A DNA stretch of 64,000 bases, taken from NCBI RefSeq assembly GCF_025024155.1, contig NW_026251731.1:186001-250000 (forward strand), written 5' to 3'. The position numbers and the translations under genes were made by a program. Below are positions 46,371 to 58,824 of this stretch, in pieces. This DNA is from Gamsiella multidivaricata. Its lineage: Eukaryota > Mortierellomycota > Mortierellomycetes > Mortierellales > Mortierellaceae. Position 1 is the stretch's first letter; each line of letters starts with the position of its first letter. The notes under the pieces were generated by a model. It was not told the DNA's origin and ran no database searches. It saw only the letters and a program-made list of their open reading frames with translations.

Positions 46371-46376
46371 TATATA
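46371..46376 (-). promoter_or_regulatory. TATA element of BiP gene
   Basis: TATATA lies about 100 bp upstream of the BiP start codon. Between it and 46440, repeated GTACTGTAC and GTACT words occur at about 46402-46437. Confidence 0.5.
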
Positions 46377-46542
46377 CCGAACGACGACAGAGGCAAGCGC
46401 GTACTGTACGTGTACTGTACGACTTTGTACTGAGTACTTTGTAAGTTAAATATGGCAGAAGACCATAGAAATGTGTGTTTGTGCAAGGACAGAAACAGCC
46501 ACTCAGCTGTAGCAGGCACCGAAATTGATATGGCAGCTGCTG

Positions 46543-46576
46543 ATTGGCCGATACGACCCCTTTGTTGACGTGTCGG
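46543..46576 (-). promoter_or_regulatory. CCAAT box and UPRE-like element upstream of BiP
   Basis: Read towards BiP there is a CCAAT box (46547-46543) with an ACACGTCA site at 46573-46566, about 290 bp upstream of the ATG. The plus-strand TGACGTGTC contains the ACGTGTC core bound by Hac1/XBP1-type bZIP factors. This is the expected arrangement for an unfolded-protein-response target; function is inference. Confidence 0.5.
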
Positions 46577-47086
46577 GACGAGAAAGGACAACACAGAATG
46601 CGACTTAAAATTTAAATTTGTCGATTGCGCTCGTGTATGCATTTGTGTGGCAACCTTGCGGAAGACCAATGAGATCCCTCCAGCACCTGGACACTCCCTT
46701 CAGTTCCTCCCCTTCATTCCCGCGATATCCAACCCCCCCTCCCTGGCTCTCAAACAAACTTCCTTTGCTCAAGTTAATCCTAATGGCGATCTGCTATGTA
46801 CTCAATGTGGAGCACACTGCACCAAGTGCAACAACGAATGAGAGACACCTAGCTGGCAGCTGGCAACTGGCTCCGATCTGATCTGATCTAATTTGAGCTG
46901 TACCTGAACCTGCATGCACATATTCCATCTAATAAAAAAACTGGTAAATGTGGCACACTCTTGTGGATTTATGCATTCGTTCGTACGACAACACACAACG
47001 CCTGGGCCACACGAGTCGAAAATGAAGAAACCAAAAAAAAATGCCAGATAGTTCTTTTTACTACACACAATCTCATGCCACGTTTA
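46577..47086. other. Intergenic
   Basis: Distal BiP promoter and 3' flank of TAF6. No supportable gene; short frames here have no recognisable features. Confidence 0.45.
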
Positions 47087-49195
47087 TTAACAGTTTTCAA
47101 TCACCACTACAATACCCTGCAGATACCGCTCGATCCCCTCTTCCCGGAGCACAGCTGTCGCCAGCAATGGACCAATGGCCTGCGTAAGAGGTTCACGCAC
47201 ATCATCGGTCGACACCACAGCCTTGGCAGATCCGCTGGCCTTGGCAGCCTCGTTCTTGATGAGTGATAGAAGCCCAGTCTACAAAAAAAGTGTATCGCGG
47301 CTATGTTTTAGCATCCTCAATCGATTTCCTGTCAACCGACGTTACAAGTTTCATCACATACCAAAAGTGCTTCAAGGCAATGTGCCGCTTCATCCTTCTT
47401 AATCGCCACCGAACTTTCCAAATGCTGCTCAACCTCCATCAACGTTTCATCTTCATGATAATCCAGTCCCAGCTCGGGCTCGATCACATGCGAATACGTT
47501 TTCAGATTCGGGACCACCAGCGTCTTGAACGCCTCGTTGCCCATCTTAGAAAGTCCCAGGATCGCGCCATAATGCGTTGTAAGTGGTTTCTCGGGATCCA
47601 TGAATGCTCGCAACAATGTGCGGGTAACACGAGGTTGGAGTGTATGGTACGAAGAACCATACTTTTCGCAGATCAACAGAACAATGTCCGTGGCTGTTGA
47701 GCGTAATGACCAGTGATCTTCGTTTGGAGCAGATAGTGTGGTGGGGTCACCGAGGCGCCTTCCGACAACGCAGGTCAAAATAGGCGGCATGAGTTGATGC
47801 AGCTACAGAGGATAAAACGTTGAATTAATACATGGGTGATTGCAGGAGATTAATAAGCGAAAACAAAAAACAAAACCAAAAAAGCTGGCCGCTTACATAT
47901 GGCTCAATAAACAAGTTGTCGTTATCCAGCAATGCGCGAACCATAGCCATCATCGAGAAGAGCACAGGCAGGTTCCTTGTATTTTGTGTGACCTACACGT
48001 AAGATGTAAGAGGTATATGGCGTTAGCATCCGTGTAGTTTCATATCAAATGAGATCCGTGTAGAACTGTATTCGTGTATTCATTACCTTCTCAGCAACAA
48101 GTTGGACAAAATAGGGCAGCAGCTGGTGCAGACCTGGATCGTTCTGCAAACTGCTGATGGCTGTTGCCCTGAGCACCTCATCCGGACTCAACACAGCACT
48201 TGTGATCCTTTCGTAGTACATCTGTAACTCCTTCGAAAGCACATGCTTGACCAATGGCTTGATCTCTGCACCGTTGCTGCTATTGTTATTATTGTTGTTA
48301 TTATTGATGCCGCTGTTGTTGATGGCACTGGAGTTGCTGGCACTGGTTGGGCCTGGTTTGATTCCTGGAATGACAGGCTGTGTTGTAGGATCGAGTTTGA
48401 CGCGCTTGTGTAAAAGTTCCGACTTGGCATCTGAAGGTGTTGGATTCTGAGGAATCGCTGGCTGCACACCTTCAATGGCCAACCAATGCGCTAAAGGGAT
48501 AGTAAACGTATAATAAAGTCATGAGTAATTGACGCCTATTATTCTGTCTCCTGAGACCGGAATAAAAAAGCACTTTTTCCGCTGATGGATGAGTATCATA
48601 CCGGTGTAGGTAACGTCAAGTGGGACTTTGGGAAGAGGTGCGCTGAGGATTGTTTCGAAATCGAGCTCTTCGTCCTCAACGAAAAAGATCTCGCTAGTGC
48701 CAGTAGCCCCTGTTCCTGCGGTGGTTCTCCTGAATCGCGTTGGGTCCGCAGAGCTGAATCCATACAGTGGCTACATTCACAGCATAGATAGGTAATAATG
48801 CTTAGTAAACTCATATAAGATACTTCATGCAGCAAACACGAAACTGTAGATGATTATGATCCTTACTTCGACATTTCTGACGCGTAGGGCATTGTTGATA
48901 TCGTCCACTGTGAGTTTGGTCCTTTTGCCGTGGCGCATAAACTTCATGGCTTCCTGAACAATCTCATGGATGCGATATTCAACATCCTGAGCGAGCGATA
49001 CGGCAACATCATCCTTGAGGTTTGGGATGCCGACCGACTCTGCAATGTCCTACAACGTTTCATCGATCGTTTTCAAGGGTCAATAAGCAAAGTCCATTCG
49101 TTTCCTGACTAAGGACGGCTGTATTCCATGAAGCTACATAGGTAAGGCGTTTTATGTCGGCGTACTTTGATCGTTGATGCTGGAAACGTGCTCAT
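47087..49195 (-). CDS. TAF6: TFIID/SAGA subunit TAF6
   Basis: Exons 49195-49166, 49049-48867, 48770-48602, 48490-48087, 47992-47897, 47802-47362 and 47278-47087 give 504 residues (yeast 516). The N-terminal histone fold (about 4-70) reads [20 protein letters not shown], then [20 protein letters not shown] and [21 protein letters not shown] low-complexity linker with an Asn run separates it from the TAF6 HEAT domain: [56 protein letters not shown] and [21 protein letters not shown]6 pairs with TAF9 through the histone fold and is core to TFIID, and to SAGA in yeast. Exon 1 has only 30 coding bases. It is head-to-head with the gene at 49368. Confidence 0.96.
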
Positions 49196-49367
49196 CGCGC
49201 TGGTCCTGAAGTTAATGAAGGTTAGGCGGAGGGAGGGTGTTCAGAACAAAAAGAAGCGTTTCTGTGACAGTGATCTTGTTTTTCATTCAAGAGTGTGTGT
49301 GCGCTTCATTTTGGCGGCAAAAAAAGACCTCCGTATCCACCAAGTATCCACGCGACAACAGTAGGCA
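49196..49367. promoter_or_regulatory. Compact divergent promoter TAF6 / unknown gene
   Basis: Only 172 bp separate the two opposed start codons, the shortest divergent promoter in the window. It has T-runs but no TATA box. Confidence 0.5.
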
Positions 49368-50983
49368 ATGGAGCCAGACAAGAAAGAGGACAACCAGCCA
49401 GAGGCAGCACAGGAGGCAACAGAGACAGGATCTGCTTCAACGATTCCATCTGAGATGTAGGTCGTAAGGCTCATCAGTGATTCAGCGCAAATTGAAGCAA
49501 CGTCGACTGGACCTCGGAGCTCATATCTCAATTTACCTAAACGATGCCGCCTAGGTCTACCATGGTCTCGCTTCTTGCAAGCAGCGTTCAGGGGATGCAG
49601 GGCTCACTTGGAAATGCCTATCAGGTATACAGTTAATTGGCGCCAACTGACTATCGCTCAATGACCATACCCTAGCCGCTCATGACAACTCTCAATCATA
49701 TTCCTCTTAACCAACTAGTCGATGGCCAACCAGCTCAAACAGAGCATGGAGATGACACAGACGATGAGTAGCATGATGGAGCTGTTTCTCGTCAGCAGTT
49801 TGAGTATATGTGAGTAAACAATGCCATTTACATCTGCGGAACATTTTGCTCTTCTTCGTCGTGTCCTGACTTTTGCCGTCCCTTCTTTATCTATAGGCTC
49901 CAGTGTCGAGCGCGATGATCGAACGGACAAGCCATTGCTTGTTCTCACGACCGAGAACAAAAGCCAATTTCCTATTCCCGCTATCACAGGAAAGATAAGG
50001 ATAGGCAAAGACAACAACGAAGAGAGAAAGTTCGAAGTCTCGCATAACTCGCGCGCAATACTCCTCTCCAGCAATATGTCGACCATAAAGAGGTATTTTA
50101 CTAAAGAATGTTCCCATCCTCAGCGATGGAAAGAAGTTTTTAGAATTTTCAAAGAACATTCATTTATGTTTGCCTCTTTCAAATATTTGTAGGGGACGAA
50201 AAGAATCGAAGGCAATGCCGGACACAATCTACCGCCAACCTCATGAACCAACATCAGAGGAACCACCACAGCCTTCATCTATACCATCATCGAACATTCT
50301 TCTGCCAGGAATGAGATATGTGGATGTATTTGAATTGAATTTGGAGAACTTTGACGAATGGATTATCTTGGTCGAGGCAAGCTTCAGGAGCCCAGGAACG
50401 GGCAAGCAATTGTTCAAGAAGCATGAGTGCTGCGTGTATCTTATCGATCAGGTATGGCTTCATACGTTTATTTTTGTCCGCATGAATATCCCATGAGGCA
50501 TAGCAGAAATTGATACTCATGATTTTTACGATGCATATCTCTGGGCATTATGTCACTAGTGCGCTATTGAATGGAAATCTGACGAGGAAACCACGGAGCC
50601 AGTTTCTGGTCATATTGTCCGAATGACGACTACGTCTCTTCGACAGATCCTGAAGGTCCCCGCAACCAAAGGCATCAAAGTTGGAATGGGATTATCTTTG
50701 AGCCCATTACAGGTAAATATCTGTTGCTTGACTCCCTCTATTGGACTTTGTTCGTCTTCAGCTCCTCTTCATCACAAGTACTAACATGGTTTGAACGCGT
50801 TAGGGCAAGCACAAAATACAGGGTTCTGTGAGCGCGATATCGGAAGATAATCAGGAAACAGATCTGTCACTTTGCTGCGAGGAGACCATGGATGGAGCTT
50901 CCTATATTCTGGAGCGCATCTGCATGGAGCTCAATGCCTTGGGCGAAGTCCAGAACCACGCTCGCCAAAATATCTCTGTTTAA
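49368..50983 (+). CDS. Unrecognised seven-exon gene
   Basis: Exons 49368-49456, 49555-49624, 49719-49809, 49897-50092, 50193-50451, 50560-50712 and 50804-50983 join in frame through every junction to 345 residues. The N-terminus is acidic, followed by a Met/Gln/Ser-rich amphipathic helix (MANQLKQSMEMTQTMSSMME). Next come probable beta strands (DKPLLVLTTENKSQFPIPAI, then KFEVSHNSRAILLSS), a Pro-rich linker, and a mixed region: MRYVDVFELNLENFDEWIIL, then FKKHECCVYLIDQCAIEWKS and VRMTTTSLRQILKVPATKGI. The C-terminus is helical (ASYILERICMELNAL). No signal peptide, membrane helix or catalytic motif. I do not recognise the family; conserved splicing and codon use make it a real gene. Confidence 0.7.
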
Positions 50984-51208
50984 TGCCCCTTAATGTATCA
51001 AGTTTAGGCTCCTGCCCCGTTCAAACCAACACCGCGCCCATTCTGCACGTCTTCGCATTCAATCCTTTTATGACAGACATCGGGCCTCATTCATGCTTCC
51101 TAGAGCTCAACATTCATTGCGTCTCGCTCGATCTCTCATCCACTAGGCAGCTTTTTACTTCACCTTTTATCTTATTCAATTTGTACAATATAAAACAACG
51201 GCTATATC
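50984..51208. other. Intergenic
   Basis: 225 bp between tandem genes. A TATAAAA at 51189-51195 lies just 14 bp before the annotated CLC start codon. Confidence 0.45.
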
Positions 51209-54200
51209 ATGCAATCTCAAGGCCCACATGAAGGACTTCCTGGTCTTAACAGGTACTATGTCAGGCCAGCTGCCGGCTCTGAATAACGGTGACGAACAGA
51301 GCTTGGTCGGACATGCTCATGAAAGAAGCTTCTATTATCCCTGATTTTTGAAGTGTTGCTAACTGCTTGGCATTCTGTTTGGCTATACTGTCGCATGGAT
51401 GAATAATAGTTTTCAGAGCTTCCTGGACAGATTCCCGGCACCCCTGCATCCAGATTTGTTTAATGAGCCCACAGGATATGAAAAGGCGCTGCAGGAGGTC
51501 AAACAATACGAGGACTTCACGACAATAGGTACTGGTGTCATTGAGTACACGCGTCTCAACTGCCGCCTCGCGATGCAATATCTTTCTATGGCTAACAAAT
51601 ATATCATTTTGAATTACATGATCTCATTAGATTGGGTCCAGGATGCAGTTCGGGAACGATATCGGCAAACGACAAAGATATCAGAGGGGAATAATTCGTG
51701 GACATCTTATCTTTACGAATCTTACGAGGCTGGACAGGCTTGGGTGGTCGTTTCCCTTGTTGGTACGGACTTGTAATGTTCTGCGCGACTATTACTGAGA
51801 ACTGGGTAGCATGGTTGAAGACTAGGTGCCGCCATTGCACGCATTCTTACGCGACAACTGTCTTTTGATACCTACTAGGAGTGGTCATTGGTCTGAATGC
51901 GGCATTTATTGCGATCTGCACAGAGTGGCTTTCGGATATCAAACTGGGACACTGCAGCTATGCCTGGTGGTTGAATCAAAAGTTCTGCTGTTGGGGCGTC
52001 GAATCAGAAGGTAATTGCTTTACTCAAGCAATGAGTACAAAGGGCATGCGTTTCGCGGGGTACATTGTGTATACTAAAATCAGCCTTTTCCTTCTTCGTT
52101 TCAATTGCGCATAGATGGATACTGTGAAGACTGGAGCGCGTGGAGCGGGTTTGCTATCATCGATTACGTCTTCTATCTCGTCTTCGCAGTACGTGCCGCA
52201 TGTTCGTCCACAAACTGCTTCCTACACATCGACGGCATGTACCTAACTGGATATCTCTAATCGCGCGATAGACCTCGTTCGCAGCCTCTGCTGCTTTCCT
52301 CGTCAAACGGTACGCTCGTTATGCCGCAGGATCGGGTATTTCAGAGATCAAATGCATTCTAGGTAACGCATCAGACGGACCCATTGCGAGTTCAAACTAT
52401 GACTCGGCGGACTAAACTTCTGAACTGACACGGCTGCTCCTCCTACGCTGTTTGCCTTCATAGCTGGGTTCATCATGAAGGGATATCTGGGAGGCTGGAC
52501 GCTCATCATTAAGAGTCTGGGGCTCGCTATGTCAGTGGCTGCAAATCTGAGTGTCGGAAAGGAGGGACCATCGATCCACATTGCGTGTTGTGCAGGACAT
52601 GTCGTTTCACGACTGTTTCCAAAGTATCAGAGGAGCCGCGCTAAATCAAGAGAGATTATCTCTGCGTCGGCTGCAGCTGGAGTCGCTGTTGCGTTCGGAG
52701 CACCCATCGGAGGCGTTCTCTTCTCCTTTGAGGTACCTTGCGGATTTTGTTTTGGCACAACTTTGCTCCGCTGTTCTTATTTTAAAAAAATTAACGCATG
52801 AATTGTTTATTGAATATTAGGAAATGAGTAACCACTTTCCAGCAAAGACCATGTGGAGGAGTTTCTTTTGTGCGTTGGTTGCGACAGCGACACTTCAAAC
52901 AATGAACCCATATCGCACGGGCAAGCTGGTCATGTTCCAGGTTTCGTATGACAGGGATTGGCACTTTTTCGAAATTATCTTTTTTGTTCTCCTCGGCACC
53001 TTTGGGGTACGTTGTTGCATACATGACTTGTGATGTTCTGGACGATGTGAAAAGTTAGGACGCTCAGTAACACTATTGTTGTTTCTTTTTCTCTTTTACT
53101 GGTCATATAGGGATTATATGGAGCGATGATCATTAAGTACAATCTCAAGGTGCAGCAAGTCAGGAAACGATATCTTGCCGACTACGGAGTGATTGAGGCT
53201 GCAAGTTTGGCGTTCTTGACCTGCACATTCGCTTACTGGAACATCTTTATGAAAATCGATATGGCAGAGTCGATGAACATTCTTTTCCGTGAGTGCGAGG
53301 GATCAGAGGATTACATGGGACTTTGCAAGCCAGAAAACACATGGAAGATGGTTGCGCTTTTGTTCTTTGCCCTTGTCATGCGTGTCGTCACATGTACCAT
53401 TTCCTATGGCGCCAAGGTCCCTGCAGGAATTTTTGTCCCGTCCATGGCAATCGGAGCTTTGTTTGGGCGAATGCTTGGATTGATTGTCAGAGCGGCTCAA
53501 GTAGCATACCCAGGATTCTTTTTGTTCTCGAGCTGCAAGCCGGATGTGCCATGCATCACACCTGGCACGTATGCTTTTTTGGGCGCGGCAGCAGCACTGG
53601 GAGGTGTTATGCGGTTGACCGTTTGCGTGGTTGTAATCATGTTCGAATTGACCGGTGCCCTGAACTATATCCTACCTACAATGATCACGCTGATGGTGAC
53701 CAAGACTGTGGGCGATTACTTTGGAAGAGGAGGTATCGCAGATCGGTACATTCGGTTGAACGGATACCCGTTTCTGGACAAGGAAGAGCATATCTTTGGC
53801 ATTGCAGTCGGACAAGTGATGCAGAAGGACGTCACAGTCTTGCCTGCGTCGGGTACTCGTCTGGACCGTGTTGAAAGGCTGCTGGCGGACACCAACTATC
53901 AAGGATTCCCGGTCGTGGAGGACTCAACCTCACGAACATTGATTGGATACATTGGACGGTCCGAGCTTCGATATGTGATCGACAAGGCCAAACGAACCCG
54001 GAACGTCTCTCCGATGGCGCATTGCTTTTTCCGGCCTGGAAGCATGGAGTCACGGCAGCATATGGACCAGAGCACTGTGAGCGGGATGGGCGGTTTGGAT
54101 CAAGATGTGGCGTCCTCGATGCGACCCAGGAGCTTTCATTCTGGAGGCAATATGGACTCTGCAGGAGGCGTTGGTACCGGGGAGAGAAGCGAGAGCGAGA

Positions 54201-54901
54201 CCAACTATGTGGACTTTGGGCCATTCATTGACCAGACGCCGATTGCTGTACACCCAAAACTGCCTCTGGAGACCGTTATGGAGTTCTTCAAGAAGATGGG
54301 GCCTCGCGTGATCCTGATCGAGCACCAGGGCAAGCTTGTTGGACTGATCACGATCAAGGATCTCTTGAAGTACATCACAAGGACCGAGGCATTGGACGAA
54401 GAGGAGGATGAGATGGAGGTCCCTGGTGGAGGATATCGCAGAAGCGAGGGGGACTCGGACTGGTCGCCGAGACAATGGTGGTCGTCAGGAAATAACCAGC
54501 GACAGGATCAGCATGCAAATGGACACGGATACGGTAATGGTCACAGTCCTAGCTTTGGTCATGAAGGTATGCGTGGAGGCAGCCTTGGCGGTGGGCATAA
54601 TCGAGGAGTTCCATCATCAGCTGGATCTTTATCGGGTTATGGCAAGCCTGGGGCTGGACAGTACGCACCAAAGACGGCGATTAATCGGCCGGGACGAAGC
54701 CCGAGTGTTGGAGGCACGACTCTTGCCAGCTCTATAGGATCGTTCAGAGATAGGATCGAGCTGGTAGAGGGCTCGCAGCAACAGCAGCAGCAGCATTTGT
54801 TAGATGACCACGATGTGTTGTTTGATCATAGCGGGTATTTAGATGGCGATGATCTTGATGACCAGGACGAAGACGAGGTTCAATTGCCTAGGCATGGTTA
54901 A
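51209..54901 (+). CDS. GEF1: CLC-type chloride/proton exchanger, Gef1/ClC-3-5 branch
   Basis: Exons 51209-51252, 51410-51528, 51631-51762, 51879-52010, 52115-52188, 52272-52362, 52464-52732, 52821-53006 and 53111-54901 give 945 residues. The N-terminus carries EDFTTIDWVQDAVRERYR and WWLNQKFCCWG, typical of the ClC-3/4/5 and Gef1 branch. Filter motifs are GSGISEIK (about 187), GKEGPSIH with gating Glu231, and FSFEEMSNHFP, where Glu288 corresponds to the proton glutamate of exchangers. Two CBS domains lie at about 582-640 and 723-771. The tail is long, Gly/Gln/His-rich and acidic at the end. Family members acidify Golgi and endosomes and support copper loading in yeast. An alternative unspliced start exists at 51399. 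Confidence 0.96.
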
Positions 54902-56815
54902 GAGTTTGTCGATAATAATAATATTAATAAAGCAAAAGATGTGCGACTATTTCTATCAAAACTCATCTGTAATGTTTGAAAAAGAAGCAAAGCTGTACGA
55001 CATTAAGCTGATGTATTAGCTGCTTATTTCTTCTCTGAAGAAACAAAATGGCTGAACACAAGGGGCTACCAAGAAATATGGAGAGGAGCCTTCCTGCATG
55101 CTGTCATCGATACCATGGCAACAACAATGAAAAAAAAAAAAAAAAAAAAAAAAAAGGTCTAAAACAAAGGGGCATGTTACTCTGAGAAAAAAGCAACGAG
55201 ATAGGAATCGACAACGACAACGACAACCCAAACGGCAACAGATAACATAGATAGCTCAGATAACGACAATTGTAAATGAACACTCGATCTGCAGTTTTCA
55301 TTGTTCTCGCGTGGAGATCTGCACATGCTCCCTCCCTCCCTGTGATTGCACCTATCAGACTACATTCTTCAGCTTCTGCATGTTTCGCGTTTTATAGGTC
55401 CTCTGTGCTACACTTTTTTTTAAAGGGTGGTCCGTGTACATAACCTCCCCCCGTCCTCATTCGCCATCTTCCATCTTTCATCTATCATGGAATGCTGCCT
55501 AAGAGCTTTAATCTTGCAGTTTCCACAGGCGAAAACAATTAGCGTGGACGTATGTTGATAACAAAGGCGAAGGAGGGAGGGGAAGGAGGGGCATACTTTA
55601 GCATGACATTTTAGCGTAAAAAGTAACAAAGAGAGAACGAGAGAGAGGGAGAAGCGGGACTAGTGGAAGGGTGCGTGGGAGAGGAAGCAGGGAGATGCAA
55701 TCAGATAGCTCGAACTCCCCTTAGTAATCGAGTCCCATATCTCTTTATCCGCTGATGAAGGGCCGCTCGTGGAAATCGGATCAGTTCTCAGGCAGAGTTG
55801 GTCGATCAACAGGGCATGGTTCAGGGTCTGCCGGTAGCTTTGTGAACGGAATAAGGTCTCCCGGAGACCATGTTCCGTGTTCCTTCGGTTATCCACATCC
55901 AGTCCTTAAAGATGGCGATCCCTTTTGGCTTCTCCCCCCACCTCCTTCTTCTATATCCTTTCCCCTCCCCTTATTTCCTTCTTGCAGTCCTTTACAAGGC
56001 TTACTATCGCTGTGATCCTTATAGAGCAACGCTGATCATCTTTATTCCCTCATATTCGTACATGTGCTTTAGGGGCCCATAATCTTATATTGCCCCGGTG
56101 GATCTACAGTCATTGACATGAAAATCTAGGCCATCTGGGCAGTGAATGAACAATCGATATCTGGGAGTAAAGTGACGAGGTCTAAGCATGTCACATAACG
56201 TGGATCCACAATAGATTGGGTCGGACCATGGTGCGTGCTCATATTTTATATGGAACTCCATCGTCCGCTCTAATGTATTTTTTTTTTCCGATGCAAGGGC
56301 TCCTTCTACCGGTCCGTAGAAAGATGATGTGTGTTAATTGAGCTGCGTTGTGTTCGTATACTAGACTATTTGTAGCCGTAAGGATTTCTAGATGATTCTG
56401 CATGCCCCCTGTTCTTACCCCGATTGAAGATAATCGCCGCTCTTTTCCCACATGCTGCCATGCTGCCGTTCGCGTTGAAATTAAGAATTCATTTTTTCAA
56501 ACAGCCAGGGTTGTGGATATGTGTGTGTGGATATTATGCGCTGGAAGAAGTCATGTGGATGTAGACGTATTGAATGTCGAGCATGAACATTCGCTCATTG
56601 TCCATAGACCCAACAAACAGGACAATAAGTGTAGTTTCTTCTGGGCAGCATGGTCCAAGGATTGGGGAGGGGAAAGGAGCGGGAGAAGGGAGGTGGGGTG
56701 ATGATGGTACCTGTATTTTTCAATAAGGCGCACCTTTCCTTTCAGAAACTAGGCTGGTTTTTTTTGTACTCTGCAAGCGTCCCCTAACAGACCTGAAAGT
56801 CGGGATTCGCAGCCG
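54902..56815. other. Intergenic, no gene seen
   Basis: Starts with the CLC 3' flank (AATAAAG near 54928). An A-run of about 25 lies at 55131-55155. Several short frames on both strands have no recognisable features. Conspicuously gene-poor for this genome. Confidence 0.4.
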
Positions 56816-57180
56816 TATAAATCCCCTCGCCTTCCTTCCCCTCACTCGACTATTCCTAACACCCTCGGCTTCAGCTACCAACTCTACTCGCCAGACACCT
56901 TCCTCTTCATCGCTTCTCTCTTCTTCGCAGACCGCTAGCTGCCCTGGAGTGCATTTCTCAAGACAGTCGATCACCCCGGATATTCAAGAAACGCGCTTTT
57001 GATTTCACCTTTACTGAGCAAGAGAAGCAACTCCTTCAAAACCTACGAACATTCGAGCCTGAACCTACGGTCCTCCCTCTATTTCAGCACACCGCATCTC
57101 CTTTCTATAAAAAAAAAAACAAGCAAAAACCATGCTTCTCTCCCCGATCTCGACAAGCAACCCTCTTCTGCCCCTTCCAG
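56816..57180 (+). promoter_or_regulatory. TATA box, pyrimidine-rich leader and possible first exon
   Basis: TATAAAT at 56816-56822 is followed by a C/T-rich leader without introns and an ATG in good context at 57132. That ATG opens 16 codons (MLLSPISTSNPLLPLP) and meets a consensus donor, CAG|GTAAGA, at 57180. The layout is what a first exon looks like. The phase (one base over) matches an acceptor at 58930, so this may be the true 5' end of the gene annotated from 58825. Confidence 0.5.
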
Positions 57181-58824
57181 GTAAGATATATAGAACAAAA
57201 AGAAACAACCAAGCATAATGTATGTGTTTCGTGCCATTGGTTCATTTCCCACTAGTCCGTTTTTCTTTCCAACAATGTGAGTAAAAGGGAGAGTGTGAAA
57301 GAGGAGAGATAGTGAAGGTGTATGTGAGTGGATGCGTTCGAGAAGACTACAATGGGCGAGGCTGACTGGCTGGTTGGCTTTGTGTAGGAGGAAGGGGAGG
57401 GGACCTTAGAGTTATCGAGAGTGCACTACTCGCTTTGTTTCACAACATAATGGATGATCATCATCCTTGGGCCGACAGGAAGCAACATGCATGTGTGCAT
57501 TTATTATATATGGGTTTATGGACAATGAACATCACCGCCATCCTAGTCTGCTCTTTATGCCTTTGTGCCTTTGTGCCTCTTGTTTCCTTCTCTCAGATAT
57601 GTATGTGGAGTCCAGAAGAAAGCTTCATTTCTAGGGAGTTTTATCAGATGGTGGTAGCATTGTCCACAGTGAATGAATGACATGCAAACCAAGAAAAAAG
57701 AGGCATTTTTGTTATTGAACATCTTCAATGAAAACCCGGATCATCATGAGGCTGTGAGTGTCTAGTCATAGCCCTGTGTCAGTTGTGTTTGGGCCCTGTC
57801 CTGAAACCACGCACATTGGCTACCAAAATGTCGTATCCAGTTAGATAGAAGGCAGTGGGCATAGACTGGTCAGTGGCTTCATGAGCGAACGAGGGAAATT
57901 TGGGCGCAATGAGTGAGCTCTGGACATTGACCCGGGTGTCTGCGGTTTCTTTGATTGATACAATTTTTCCAAGAGTGTTCCAGCCATCCCTCTCATCTCC
58001 CTTCCAACCCATTCACTTATTCGACTTTGTGCAAAGGTACTAAAGTCGGAATGATGTAATTGTAGCGGGGTATGTTGCACAAATGGGCAAACACAACATA
58101 GACTCAATAGGGCTTAGTGTGGCGAGCTTGTTCCTACAAAACTATCGTGGTCATAATCATATCATATCTCTCAGCATTGAAACCATAATGGATGGAGTGT
58201 CCCATCGTCCTCATTTTTCTCACACTCTCCCAGGCAGCTCCCCTCCCCCTGCAGTGTACCTTGCAGAGGGGGGTTAGAATGCATATCCTGCCCTCATTTT
58301 CAATGCATTTCCAATCCCTCCACGTTTTGGGTGTACAAGGACGATATAGAACACGCTGTCATGATTATGAGAATGAGAATCCGACCGTTCGCTTTGATCG
58401 CTCTTTTTCCCATGCGTTTCTCATTGTTCCCTGCTTATTGGATGAGCTGCTAGCGTGAGAAGAGGAAATAGTACCTGGTCTGGTCTGGTTCTGGTCTGTG
58501 TGTTTGCATTGAGCATGCATTTGCAATTAGAGAAATGACTAGGAAGCCTCCTCCTTCCCCTCTCCCACGAATCAACATCGTTGCTTTACCAACCATACCC
58601 GCAAATGTTTGCATGCAATGATGGATGCGAGGGAGCCGGTGATCCTTGGTCACTTCCTTTTTTGATAAAAAAAGTACAAAAGCGTATCTCTAACTTCCTT
58701 TTCTTCTCTACCCTTGTCCTTCACGCTTCTTTCTTCATTACTTCCCCGCACCTCTTTGCTGGCCAATCTTGCGTCCCATTCTGCTATCCACATCTTCCTC
58801 CTCTTTTTCGGACACATATCCGCC
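57181..58824. other. Gene-free stretch, possibly one long intron
   Basis: No supportable open frame. The sequence has AG-rich (57290-57410) and TG-rich segments and ends in a pyrimidine-rich stretch. It lies between the candidate first exon and the gene at 58825. Confidence 0.4.
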
